A DNA stretch of 64,000 nt, taken from the NCBI GenBank assembly GCA_012861695.1, contig JAAOOA010000016.1, positions 23,352,494-23,416,493 on the forward strand, given 5' to 3'. The DNA is from Trematomus loennbergii (lineage: Eukaryota; Chordata; Actinopteri; Perciformes; Nototheniidae). Within the stretch, counting starts at the first letter, position 1. The number at the start of each line of letters is the position of its first letter. Of this stretch, positions 48,487 to 63,040 are shown one piece after another. The position numbers and the translations under genes are program-made. Below the pieces are notes generated by a model. It had not been told where the DNA came from and made no database searches. It saw only the letters and a list, made by a program, of their open reading frames with translations.

Positions 48487-49192
48487 TCAGAGCCTTTGAT
48501 ATTACCCTTGTTGGAAAAACTTGTCCATGCTTTTATCTTCAGTAGACTCGACTACTGCAATGGTGTCTTTACAGGCCTCACTAAAAAATCTATTAGAAAG
48601 CTGCAGCTAATTCAGAACGCCGCTGCTCGAGTCCTCACTAACACTAAGAAAGTGGATCACATCACTCCTGTTCTGGAGTCTTTACACTGGCTTCCTGTGT
48701 GTCAAAGAATAGATTTCAAAATATTGTTGCTGGTTTATAAAGCTTTGAATGGTTTAGGCCCAAAATACATGTCTGACCTACTGCTAAATTATGAACCATC
48801 CAGAACTCTCAGGTCTTCAGGGACTGGTCAGCTTTCTGTCCCCAGAGTCAGAACTAAACATGGAGAAGCAGCATTCAGTTATTATGCTCCAAATATCTGG
48901 AACAAACTCCCAGAAACCTGCAGGTCCGCTGCAACTCTTACTACTTTTAAATCCAGGCTGAAGACTTTTCTTTTTGCCGCTGCTTTTAATTGAACTATTC
49001 ACATCTTAAACTGCACTGTAACTTTTATCTTTTATCCATGTATTTTTTCTTTTAATGTTTATTTTATTATCTTTTCTTTTTAATGACTGATTTGAAATGC
49101 CATTTTTAAAATGTCTTCCATTTTTGTAAAGCACTTTGAATTACCTTGTGTTGAAAGGTGCTATATAAATAAACTTGCCTTGCCTTGCCTTG
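48487..49192 (+). mobile_element. 5'-truncated LINE 3' end with (CTTGC)n tail
   Basis: The element consists of the last ~165 codons of a LINE reverse transcriptase protein plus a 3' UTR. The UTR ends GGTGCTATATAAATAAACTT and then CTTGC repeats (49174-49192). It belongs to a jockey/L2-type family different from the 136-2308 copy, as judged by the C-terminal sequence and tail. Confidence 0.85.
48496..48993 (+). pseudogene. LINE reverse transcriptase C-terminal domain (165 aa open frame)
   Basis: The open frame contains 'HAFIFSRLDYCNGVFTGL', 'LQLIQNAAARVLTNTKK', 'HITPVLESLHWLPVCQRIDF', 'KILLLVYKALNGLGPKYM' and 'APNIWNKLPETCR'. This is the standard C-terminal region after the reverse transcriptase fingers and palm in fish jockey/L2-type LINEs. 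The catalytic FADD motif is upstream and missing. The ATG is incidental because the true frame enters from the truncated side. The frame is intact over its whole length, so the insertion may be fairly recent. Confidence 0.88.
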
Positions 49193-52100
49193 TTTCGTTT
49201 TGCTAAAAATTGTTAATATCGTCAGTTAGCTGAGTTTCTTCCCGTTTAGTGGATATGACACATTCATAGTTTATTAAATATTAAGAAGCACTCAGATGCT
49301 GTTTCTTGCAAGATGTTGCGTTTTGCCCCCGTATTCTTTAGCCACAAATGAAATGAAGAGTCGTGGCCAGTGCAGCAGATTGACATAGTGCTTTATTGAA
49401 GCCGTCTGTAAGAAGGAAAATAATGTGCATCCCTATCATATACATTGTGTAAAAATACTAAGGATGTACAGTGTAAAAAACAGCTTCATGTTGATGGTAA
49501 TCTGTTGTTTTCACATCCTGGCGGCTCACCGGCCAGCAGCGCTCTCTGTTTCACCTCCAGACTGTGTCAGAGCGTCAGGGAAACACGGCCCTCTGGGAAA
49601 TATCTCACACAGCTGTACAGCTACAGTAGATGGACATGACATTAAAACTCAGTTACACTTTGTAATACTTTTACATGTTTCGCTGCTTTTTGTTTGCTGC
49701 TTATAAATAAATGCATCTCATGCTTGTTCATGTTAATAATCATGATGATAGAAGACCAGAGGAAGAAGAGAGGGAGGTCGAATACTTTCAGAAATCCTTC
49801 CAAACGCCGGAGCTGTTTTCTCGTTTTCTGCATTAAACAGACGTGTTTTCTGACTTTGGCTGACGCTGTCGGTTCATTAACAGACGAGATCAAAACAGAG
49901 CAGCTGAGGTCTGTTACATTTCATCCAAATCTGTTCTGTTGAGTAGATGAACAGTACAAACAGCAGCAGCTTTAAGAGTGAACTTTAAAAAGGTCCTTAA
50001 CGTTTAAGGAATTACTGACATGAGTCCACAACTGTTTCATAGTCTTTAAGACGAACCCTACACTCATGAGGAGCTCCATCTTCTCCACTTACAGTAGTTG
50101 GAGGATCACTTTTTTTGTATCTCTTATCTTGGAGTAAGCATTTTTGCTGCCAGTAAATAAACTTGGAATGGATAAAAGCAGAGGCTCAACGGAGGGAAAA
50201 CTTTTTAAAAGCGATGGAGCAGGAGTCGGGGACATCAGTGGATTGTGAGTTTATGAAGACTGACCAACGGACTGAGCGTGATTCTGCAGCGCTGACCGAG
50301 ACATCAGAGCAACATGAAAGCTATCCGTCGTATGTGAGGGGAGATGTGCTTTAAAAATCCTCATTTTCTTAAAAACATAAAAAAGCTAAAAATCTTCCTT
50401 TAAAGCAGGCTGAATCAGATTCTTCTGACTCATATAAAAAGTGATGGATGTGAAAGTGCCGTGGCCAAAGCTACAAAGCGGTATTTTATGAACTCTGGTT
50501 TCTAATGATTTTGGCGGGAAGCGCGCACATACAGCTCGAGCTCCTCAGACATCGCAGACATGGGTCAAAGCAAAGCACAAATCCTTCCAAATACATGGAG
50601 CGTTTGCTTGAGCCTGACGAGGTGCCAGCTGGGAGGGAGCTGCTCTCATTTTGAACTCCTCGGCTGCTTCAGCTGTGCCAGACAGGCTCAATCGATCACA
50701 GAGAAGCAGTCCTCACAAGAGTTCTGAGTGCCACTTTGACTCAGGCCTGCGGACAGAGGACTGCAGCATGCCGTCCTTTTCTACTTTCTGCCATAAAGCG
50801 CCTTTGCCAGCTAGTAGCAATTTAATGGATGTGCAAGTGAAAAGCAGATGGACTTAAAAGCAGCGGAAAAAAACAGGTAATGTGTCGTATAAGAGATGCC
50901 GGTAAAGAAATAAAAGGAGGCATTTATTTCAAGGACTTAAACTGCAGAGCGAAACACGACTACACCCCTTACTGCTAAACTCCAAAACAAAATGACATTA
51001 AATAAATTAAATAGAAAATAAATTCAAGTTATCCATCAATGATAAGAAAAAACATTCAAATAAATATTGAATACAGTTTTCTACGCCTTATGAGAGCACA
51101 TCCCCTGGTGCTCTCTGTAATCTGTCATCCAGATATTAGGGTCTTCCACAAGTGTTTTAAGATTCAAATAACATTTCAGATTTAAACAAATAAATGTCCT
51201 CGTGTGTTTGTTGCTGGATTTTATATAAACCATAAGGCTTACTGGCGTTTGAAAACAGGAATTGAGGGGATTTTAAATCTTGGTGGTCAGACTGGAAGAC
51301 ATGACGACGCAGACAAACAACGTCCAGCGAAGAAGTGACAGTCGCGTTAAAGACAGAAGAAAATCCCTTCTCTTACTTAAAGGAAAATGCTCTTTCTCAT
51401 CTACAATCAAAATAAATGACCCACTTTACAAACTCACAATAGATATCCTTTATCATTCGACTTTCTCGACTCACTTAAAAAGTAGCACTTACAGTTTAAC
51501 ATTAAACCTTACCGCTTTACATTCTGTGCTGCACTTTCTGCTCAACTTCCACTTGCTCTCTTTCTCTCTGCCCCAGCTTTCCCAAAACACCTGTGGTGAG
51601 ATTAAATAATGGCACCATGTGTGTTAATAACCAAACAATGAGATGAGCTTTCATAGCAAACACCTGTGGGATGATCTGGATTGATAAAGGTGTTTGTATA
51701 AATATATTTTTTTCTGGGTGAATTAACGTCTGTCTTTTAATGCGTCCTGTCAACACTGGGCTGTCACATTTTGGTCACAAAACAACACATAATTGAAACA
51801 AACGATGGAAAAGGAAGGCTATCTGCTTTCCCTCCTACATTCTTTCAGCCGTTTTTGTTTCTTGAGGTGCTTTTTTTTTTCTTCCTCTCAGCCCTAAGAA
51901 ATATTTTTTTCTAGAATAATGTAATAACAATAGAAAAAGTTAAATAGAAAAGCGATGAGTAGAACAATAAATAGAACATTATATATATAATATATTAAAT
52001 AATATATAATATATATACTATAGCCATTGCTGGGATTGGTGTAAACCCATTAATGTTGATGAGTACCTCCTAACAGAACATACAAAACCCTTCGTAACAA

Positions 52101-53411
52101 TCTCACAGGAAATCTGCTGTAATCTCACTCATTAATACATAATAAATTATCACTTTATAAATATGTCATCCTTCTTGGAGCTGTTCACCTGTAATCCCTC
52201 TCTTTCATCTTATCACCAATGCCCGGCCTGGACTTTTTTCTCACTCTGCGTCAGTCTCTTTCTTTCAGAGACAGAGAGGTACAGCCATGTGGTTCAAAAA
52301 GCCGTGACAACAACTCGTCACAGTAAAGCGACGAGTTTTCTCTTTAGGGACACGACAGAATTACACTCAGAGGGAAGTAGAGAAATAAATAAACAAAAAC
52401 ATTCAAAACTAACTGTTTTCCTCTCGTTTTCATTTCCTCACTAATGGATACATGAACCACCTTGCACTGCACTGTGGGTAATGTAGTAAAGCTCATGGTT
52501 TGGGAGCTTCATCCTTCTGAACTGCTGTGCTTTGAAGTGCGATCTTAAACACAAACCTATTATAATATCTTGCGCACTCACACAAACATGACATCCTATA
52601 ATAACCTACAGAGTTGAGCTGTACATAGCAACAGCTGTTCTGCAGCTGTTCAAGCATAGACATTAATAAAGTGTTTGATTTGTTGCTGGCGCCTGTATGA
52701 TGATCTGCAGCATTAAGCTAGCAGTGTAGCACCGGGTTCAGTAGTAGCAGTATATAGTAGTAGTAGTACCTGTAGTAGTTGAAATAGCAGCAACAATAAT
52801 AATGGATTGCACTGAGCAAAACCTGAGTGACATCCTGCTTCAGGATTCATCTCACTGGTGACAACTGCAAATGCAAGGCAGCCTCAATCAATCCCCGAAC
52901 CTTTAAGGTGAGGGTTTGAAACCAGACCCGAGTGTCTGAGAGCATCTCTCTGTTTGCAAAAAGCCTGAGATACAACCGGTAACGGCAGTTTAGGTTTGAA
53001 TGAAATGCTATATCTCCTTCTTACTGATGAGAAGCCTCCTTAAAACACATCAGCTGTTCTCTAAGTGGATCAGTTTAGGAGTTTGACACATGTCAAAGCA
53101 CAGCAGGCCACCGGTGATGCTCCTGTCATTAAAGGGACATTACATAGTAACTGATCACATCACAGTTCGGATCACCTAGGGCTGCAGTGCAGGATCACAA
53201 AGTAAATTTATCTGGGAGTTCTTTCTAGAAAAGGGATTCACCAAAATTAGAAAAAAAAAATGGAAGCAGACTGCAGAGGTGAAAAAGAGAGGATGAGGAG
53301 GAGAGGGGAAAAATCCTTCAAGTCTTTTTGGTCGGTCCAAAGCTGTGGGTCTTTCTGTCCCACGCTGATGACCTCAGAGACCAGCTGTGATGATGTAACC
53401 GTGACAACAGT
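49193..53411. other. Intergenic region between SDCCAG8 and AKT3, including AKT3 3' UTR
   Basis: No coding region is recognised. AKT3 transcripts should extend leftwards from 53412 for an unknown length. Composition is AT-rich, with an ATATAT run near 51980-52020 and no bounded transposon. Confidence 0.5.
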
Positions 53412-53497
53412 TTATTCCCGCCCGCTGGCAGAGTAGGAAAACTGCGGGAAGTGCGGTCGTCTCTCGTTGTCCAGACAGTCCATCCCGTCCTCGTCGA
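53412..53497 (-). CDS. akt3: AKT3 last coding exon (C-terminal tail, hydrophobic motif)
   Basis: Read on the minus strand the exon encodes [10 protein letters not shown], then [17 protein letters not shown] and a TAA at 53414-53412. The FPQFSYS segment is the AGC-kinase hydrophobic motif, whose Ser (Ser472 in human AKT3) is phosphorylated by mTORC2. The acceptor is TCTTTAG. The first codon is split with the preceding exon (T|TC) and reads Phe, where mammalian AKT3 has Tyr. The C-terminal GRE ending and the [11 protein letters not shown] stretch fit AKT3 better than AKT1 or AKT2. Confidence 0.95.
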
Positions 53498-53589
53498 CTA
53501 AAGAAACGTTTGGATTCAGAGTTAATTACAGACATAATTCATGACAATTCAAAATCAGAATATGAGTACGTTTCCTGTAACTGTCCCAA

Positions 53590-53850
53590 TGTGTTCACAC
53601 TTTATTTTCCACTTACCTTATTTCCCTTGTCTGTCGTTTTGTTTCTTTCCCTTACCTTTCATTTCTTTCCTTTCCTTTCCTTATCTGTTCTTCTTTCCCA
53701 TGCCTTTCCTATACTCTTTCCTTCCTCCTTCCCTTCCTTATCTCTTCTCCTCACCTCTATCCTTTCTTCTTCTCTTTCCACATTCCTCCCCTCTGTCCTT
53801 TTTATCCAATTCATTTTGCCTATTGCCATGACTAATACGGACTATCCCAG
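53590..53850 (+). repeat. Pyrimidine-rich dispersed repeat, copy 1 (inverted partner at 55010-55190)
   Basis: CT-rich sequence ending CCAATTCATTTTGCC and TATTGCCATGACTAA. The same words, complemented, are at 55009-55050, and similarity continues through the CT-rich part. The two copies point towards each other and flank the AKT3 exon 54726-54828. Confidence 0.75.
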
Positions 53851-54725
53851 AGTCCAAACCCAGTGTACTTCCTGTCTGCCCTTATGTGTAGATTTCTCTG
53901 TCTTTTTCGCTCCGTTGATCATCCTCAACAACATTATTTTGCTTAGCAGCAGCAGCAGCGTGTTATCTAGTGTTAACAACCTCTGAAATGTCCGAATTGA
54001 CCAATCAGAATCGAGTATTCTAAGCCGTGTAATAAAAGTATATAATCAGGTGGATTTTTCATTAGGATAAGTTGTTGTACTGCAGATTTAAACGGAACAA
54101 AATTCAATTAATGAGCGTGTCTCCGATGTGACAGCCCCCTGTTAACTGACTGATGTGCGACCTACAAAACAAGTGGGAACCTCACATTAGCGCGGAGAAA
54201 CACATCGGTTCCACTCATGCATAATTCAGCGCTGAAACCGGCGTCTTTATTCCAAAAACCTGTGAAGAGCTGCATGGCCCGAGGACTATTACAGAGACAC
54301 ATTCAGAGTGTCTGTTACCTCAGTTAATTTGAGGTGAAATATCTCACCTCAAGAAAGAGCAGTAGCACATATATTGTTTAAAACAGTAATTAGTAATCAA
54401 AGTGAGTTAAAGTAGAATTTTTATCACTTTTAGGTGCCTAACAAACAAAACATAATTTATTCAAACTTCTAAACAAAACACTTTGTTAACATCATAATCC
54501 TCTGAAGTACTTCAAGTATATGAAAACACATAAAGCACTCACTGTACATTGTTTGGTGGGATGTGTGTAATATTAATCTCAACACTTGTTAAACACACAC
54601 TTCTTCAGATTCTGCTTATTTCTCTACTTCTCCATACACTAAGAATATCCTCAGTTATGTAAAACAAATGTTAATGTGAGCATCTGTTCTGTGTGAGGAA
54701 GAGAAAGGGAGACAGAGAGACTCAC

Positions 54726-54828
54726 ATTTCTCTGGTGGAGTGATCGTGATGGTCTGGGCCGTGAACTCTTCGTCAAAGTATCTGGTGTCCGTCTCCGACG
54801 TCACCTGAGGCTTGAAGGGAGGGACCAT
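54726..54828 (-). CDS. akt3: AKT3 coding exon (AGC-kinase C-terminal region)
   Basis: The exon encodes [18 protein letters not shown] followed by [16 protein letters not shown]. These are the AGC C-terminal residues with the FDEEF segment that packs on the kinase N-lobe, and the turn-motif region TPP, whose Thr is constitutively phosphorylated in AKT kinases. The acceptor is TCCTCTCAG and the donor is GTGAGT. It starts in phase 0 and ends with one base of a split codon. Length is 103 bp. Met replaces the Leu found before VPPFKP in mammalian AKT3. Confidence 0.95.
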
Positions 54829-55009
54829 CTGAGAGGAGAGGAGGACAAAGGTGAGGTTGTACGATAACACTTCCACAATACAGAGCAGCTGTTAGAAGGA
54901 CACCAAACTCGACACAAACTTTCTTTCTTTCTGCCATTTTCCTGATTTTAATGAATGATCCTTTTCTTTATTTTCTCATTATAACCTTACACGTTGGGAT
55001 TATTGTCCT

Positions 55010-55190
55010 TAGTCATGGCAATAAGGCAACATGAATTGGAAACAAAGGAAAGAGGAGAGGAATGTGGAGAGAGAAGAAGAAAGGATAGAGGAAAGGAGAT
55101 GAGGAAATAAAAGGAGGACAGAAGAGAGGAAAAAGAGTTTAGGGAAATGAGAGGAGAGGAGGAAGGAAAGAGAAAAGGAAAGGAAATAAT
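55010..55190 (-). repeat. Pyrimidine-rich dispersed repeat, copy 2 (inverted relative to 53590-53850)
   Basis: Purine-rich on the plus strand. The complement reads CTATCCTTTCTTCTTCTC and TGCCATGACTAA as in copy 1. It adjoins the hAT-shared module at 55185-55310. Confidence 0.75.
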
Positions 55191-55310
55191 AATAATTAAA
55201 TTAAATGTTGAAGTTAAAAGCATCAATCTGGTGCACTTTGAGAGCAACATTAGGAGATCTATGGATACACCTCTCAACACCCATATGAAACAGAACTGCA
55301 AACAGATTTT
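55185..55310 (+). mobile_element. hAT-derived module, copy
   Basis: AAAGCATCAATCTGGTGCAC, then ATCTATGGATAC and CAACACCCATATGAA, are shared with 15700-15830 (inverted) and in decayed form with 7640-7720. No transposon ends were found here. Confidence 0.6.
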
Positions 55311-55789
55311 CTTTTTCTTTATGGATATTTTACAAATCACTCCCCTTTCAAACTGTATTCTTGTTTATTAATAACAACCTTTTTTTACTGTCATATAGTA
55401 TTTTATACCTGTTTACTTTATTCTCTCTCCATTCATTCTAGTGAGCCAAGAGTGGGAGCTCCGGGAGCGGGGCTTAAGGGGCGCATGCTCTGTGAGCGCA
55501 CATACGGGTTCTTCTGCTCTGGCAGCCAGGCATGATGGATCTGTGACGTTTCGCTCTCTCAAAAGTTGGGCCATTTTGACTTCATGCGCCAATGAGCAGC
55601 TCTCATAGGAAAGAACGAGACCCCGCCTCCCACGCTGTATCCAGTTCTTATTATACATCCATGCTTATTATACTTTACATCCATGCTCTACACCCCTGTC
55701 ATACGAGACATATACCACGTGATGACACGTTAGGCTTGTGTTGTGTTCAAGGACCCTGAGCTTGGACAGGAAAAACAGGCACTCGCTTG

Positions 55790-55928
55790 TTTAATTATTT
55801 TGCGGTCTAGATTTCTAAATCTAAATTATTATTTTTTTGCGTGTGTTTATAAATGACCTCGAGGGCCGTATCAAATGGTGTCGCGGACCGTATACGGCCC
55901 GGAGGCCGGAGGTTCCCCACCCCCGCTT
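55790..55928 (-). mobile_element. hAT-like terminus
   Basis: The sequence GACCTCGAGGGCCGTATC followed by CGGAGGTTCCCCACCCC is the complement of a hAT-type end (GGGGTGGGGAACCTCCGG). The other end was not located. Confidence 0.5.
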
Positions 55929-56082
55929 TAAATGAATGTAATGTACACACAATCACTTAGAAAACGAATGGGAGTTCAATAACTGTTATCTACCTGCCCT
56001 CCCATTGTGCTTTATAACTAGAGGGTATGAGAACAGCATGAAACAATAGAAAAGTGCGCATTATTATTATATCACTTCATAC

Positions 56083-56170
56083 CTTTCTATCATAAACATG
56101 CTGCCAGTCAACGCCAGAGAAGAAACTGTGTCTCATTATTTCTTTAGCGTCATCTGGTCCTCCACCGAGC
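56083..56170 (-). CDS. akt3: AKT3 coding exon (end of kinase domain)
   Basis: The 88-bp exon encodes [20 protein letters not shown] followed by DWQHVYDRK, the last helices of the kinase domain in AKT family members. The acceptor is TCCTCTAG and the donor is GTATGA. It completes the Arg codon split with exon 56740-56954 and ends in phase 0. Asp and His replace the Asn and Asp of the mammalian NWQDVY segment, a conservative change for the family. Confidence 0.95.
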
Positions 56171-56739
56171 CTAGAGGACACGAGGGGATTGTTAAAACAA
56201 ACTGAGATCAGAGGATAGAAGCAACAATTCATTTAAAACAAACAAACAACAGAAAGTAATCAAACTTATATATATCGTCGGAAGTAATTAGAAGATATTT
56301 ATTCACTTTCTTAAGCAAAATATACTGATTAAAATAAAAATGAAAACTCCTGCACAATGAATTTCTTACAGCTGGGATGTACACAGATGCTGTAAATGAT
56401 CCAATCAGAGGACCAGAGAAAGGTGAACACACGAGAAACAAACGTAGGCCTACGGGTAATTACGGTAAAGAAGTATTTTTTTAAGATCCATAAAACATCA
56501 CTCAGCAATAATGTTGTGAATATATGTGAGCGATACTGTGTTTGAGAAATAATATTTTTGTATGTAAGCTGTGTCTTTCCTTCATATGTGCAGAGATATC
56601 TTTAGTGCGTCAATATGTAGTAAGAGATCATTTCTGATGTTAGGGACCAAAATGATTCACCTGCAAACTTTTTCCCCCGACCTTCCTTTTACCACTCTTA
56701 CATCCCTCCCACACACACACCCCACACACACACACACAC

Positions 56740-56954
56740 CGTTTGTTGGGGTCTTTGATGAGCAGGCCTGACAGCAGGGACTTGGCGTCGGAGGACAGTG
56801 TGCGGGGGAACTTGATGTCCTCCATGAGGATAAGCTCGAACAGCTTCTCGTGGTCCTGGTTGTAGAACGGCAGTCGTCCGCACATCATCTCGTACGTCAC
56901 CACGCCCAGACCCCACCAGTCCACCGCCCGGCCGTAGTCGTTGTCCTCCAGGAC
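56740..56954 (-). CDS. akt3: AKT3 coding exon (kinase C-lobe)
   Basis: The 215-bp exon encodes [20 protein letters not shown], then [18 protein letters not shown] and [17 protein letters not shown], and ends at LLIKDPNK plus two bases. DWWGLG is kinase subdomain IX with its structural Asp. LIKDPNKR is the conserved segment before subdomain [21 protein letters not shown] matches AKT3 in particular. The acceptor is TTTTTTTAG. The donor is the start of a (GT)n run. The frame is intact over 71 codons, in contrast to exon 62921-63040. Confidence 0.97.
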
Positions 56955-57150
56955 CTAAAAAAAGAGACAGATACACAAGGTTTGCTTTTTTTGTAAATGT
57001 GACCATTTGTTTTATTGGACATCTGCTTTAATTCTGCGTGTATTTAATTGGACTATACAGAGTGCCCGAGGAAAGGAGAGCCAATATGCCATTTTGCACG
57101 AAGGATACATTAAAAATACAGTAAAAGTTGCCCAAGAAGAACAGAAGTAG

Positions 57151-57292
<142 letters not shown>

Positions 57293-57406
57293 ATTAGTTT
57301 ATTGTCTATTTCTCTCTCTGCCCTGTGTATGTATTTTACCCTTTTCTGCTTTTGCTGTTAGTGTATTTATTGAAAGGCGCCTAAAAAATAAAGTGTATTA
57401 TTCTCA

Positions 57407-57588
<182 letters not shown>

Positions 57589-58068
57589 CGTGGGATGGCA
57601 GGTCTTCAGAGGCCCCTGGTACAGTAAGGGAGTCACTGTGCTGGCGTTTCCCCCCCGGTCCCTGCCAGCTCTCTCTGGCAAACGGCTCCTTCTGCTGGCA
57701 GGGACAGAGAGGACCGTCCCTGGATGAAAAAGCCAGGAACAGCAGCAGGGGTCAGGGCCACTCTCCCCCCCTCAGAGCTGGCTCTCAGGTACTGTACGGA
57801 CAGACTGAGAGCTGCTGTTGTTCCGCCGTATCAAAGTCTGGGCTGCCGTCCTGCTCTTATTCCCTGCCTGTCTTATCCCGAATCCTCCGTCTTCTAATCA
57901 TGTCTTCCCTCGCTCATTCCTTCTCTTTTAAAGCTCTCGTGTTCCTGGTTGCTCTCCACAAGGAAAGCTAAAAGGAGGAAAGGGATGCAGACCCAGGAAG
58001 AGGTATTTCAGGTGCTGTTGAGGTCCTCTTCAACAAAACATGCTTATTAACATGATGAGTGTGTATGG

Positions 58069-58070
<2 letters not shown>

Positions 58071-58120
<50 letters not shown>

Positions 58121-58125
58121 TGTGA
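58071..58125. repeat. (GT)n microsatellite
   Basis: About 27 GT units with one break. An (AAT)n run follows at 58197-58215. Confidence 0.92.
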
Positions 58126-58215
58126 CAGTGCTGGAGAGCAGCCAGAACAGCATACGTTGCACATCTCTACGATAACAATAACGTCTCACTCAAGGCTAAT
58201 AATAATAATAATAAT

Positions 58216-62306
<4,091 letters not shown>

Positions 62307-62920
62307 TCAGTTTCCCACAATGCAACTCAAACATCAGTGGAAATTGATCTCTTATTGTGTCACCATTTGCGACTGAAAATCAATACAATACTCGCTTTTT
62401 TATTGAATACAATTATTTTCGTTTTGCCGGTGAGGAAACTCATATTGTATTCCCCCACATTGTTGCAGTACACACACTCAGACACACAAACAAGCAGAGG
62501 AGGAGATAAACTTCAGGCGTGTTGTGGAGCCACTCAACCTTTACATTTTAATGGCTGAAGTGTTTTTCTCGCTCTCTGTCTGCTTTTTCTCCTTTCTGTT
62601 TTCTTGGCTGCTGTGAGCAGGGCCGGGGCCAAAGCTGCCAGGCAGACACTCAGACATCTACCTCTCTACCTCTGTGGCATCAGCATCCCCCCCCCCCCTC
62701 CCACACTTCTTTACTGCTTAATGTCTGTGTGGGCTTTTCCCATCCTTCTCTTAATTACTACACATCCTGAACCTCTCCTCCTGGATGCAAATAAACAAAC
62801 TCTGGAACACAAGGTGTGGGGGCACAACAAAAAGTTTTCCACCCAAATATCGATCACTCTCATCCATGCCCCCAACCAGCCTCCTCTCCCTCTCCCCCTC
62901 CCCTCTCTGTTTCTGTTTAC

Positions 62921-63040
62921 CTTGAGGTCCCGGTACACAATCTTGGCTGAATGCAGTAGTCGAGAGCCGAAACGATCTCGGCACCGTAGAAGCGCGTGCG
63001 CTCCTCTGAAAACACCCGCTCTCTGGACAATGGAAAACAG
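62921..63040 (-). CDS. akt3: AKT3 coding exon (catalytic loop), with three single-base deletions
   Basis: The exon should read 41 codons from the LFFHLSRERVF segment to VYRDLK, which holds the catalytic-loop Asp (YRDLK is the HRD equivalent). It measures 120 bp rather than 123. [20 protein letters not shown] is readable only in one shifted frame and [11 protein letters not shown] only in the entry frame. The missing bases map to an A run at 63034-63037, an AA at 63029-63030 and near 62956 (plus-strand positions). Because three bases are missing, the exon still begins and ends in phase and has no stop, but about 29 residues would be wrong. The acceptor is CTCCCGCAG and the donor is GTAAAC. Sequencing error is the likeliest cause. 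Upstream AKT3 exons lie right of the window. Confidence 0.93.

Noticed and set aside
48496..48993. Intact 165-residue host gene
   Set aside because: The sequence is a standard LINE reverse transcriptase C-terminus with a LINE tail and CTTGC repeats.
53510..53986. 158-residue Phe/Leu/Ser-rich frame resembling a membrane protein
   Set aside because: It is a translation of a pyrimidine-rich repeat. A related frame appears at 54987-55340 from the inverted copy.
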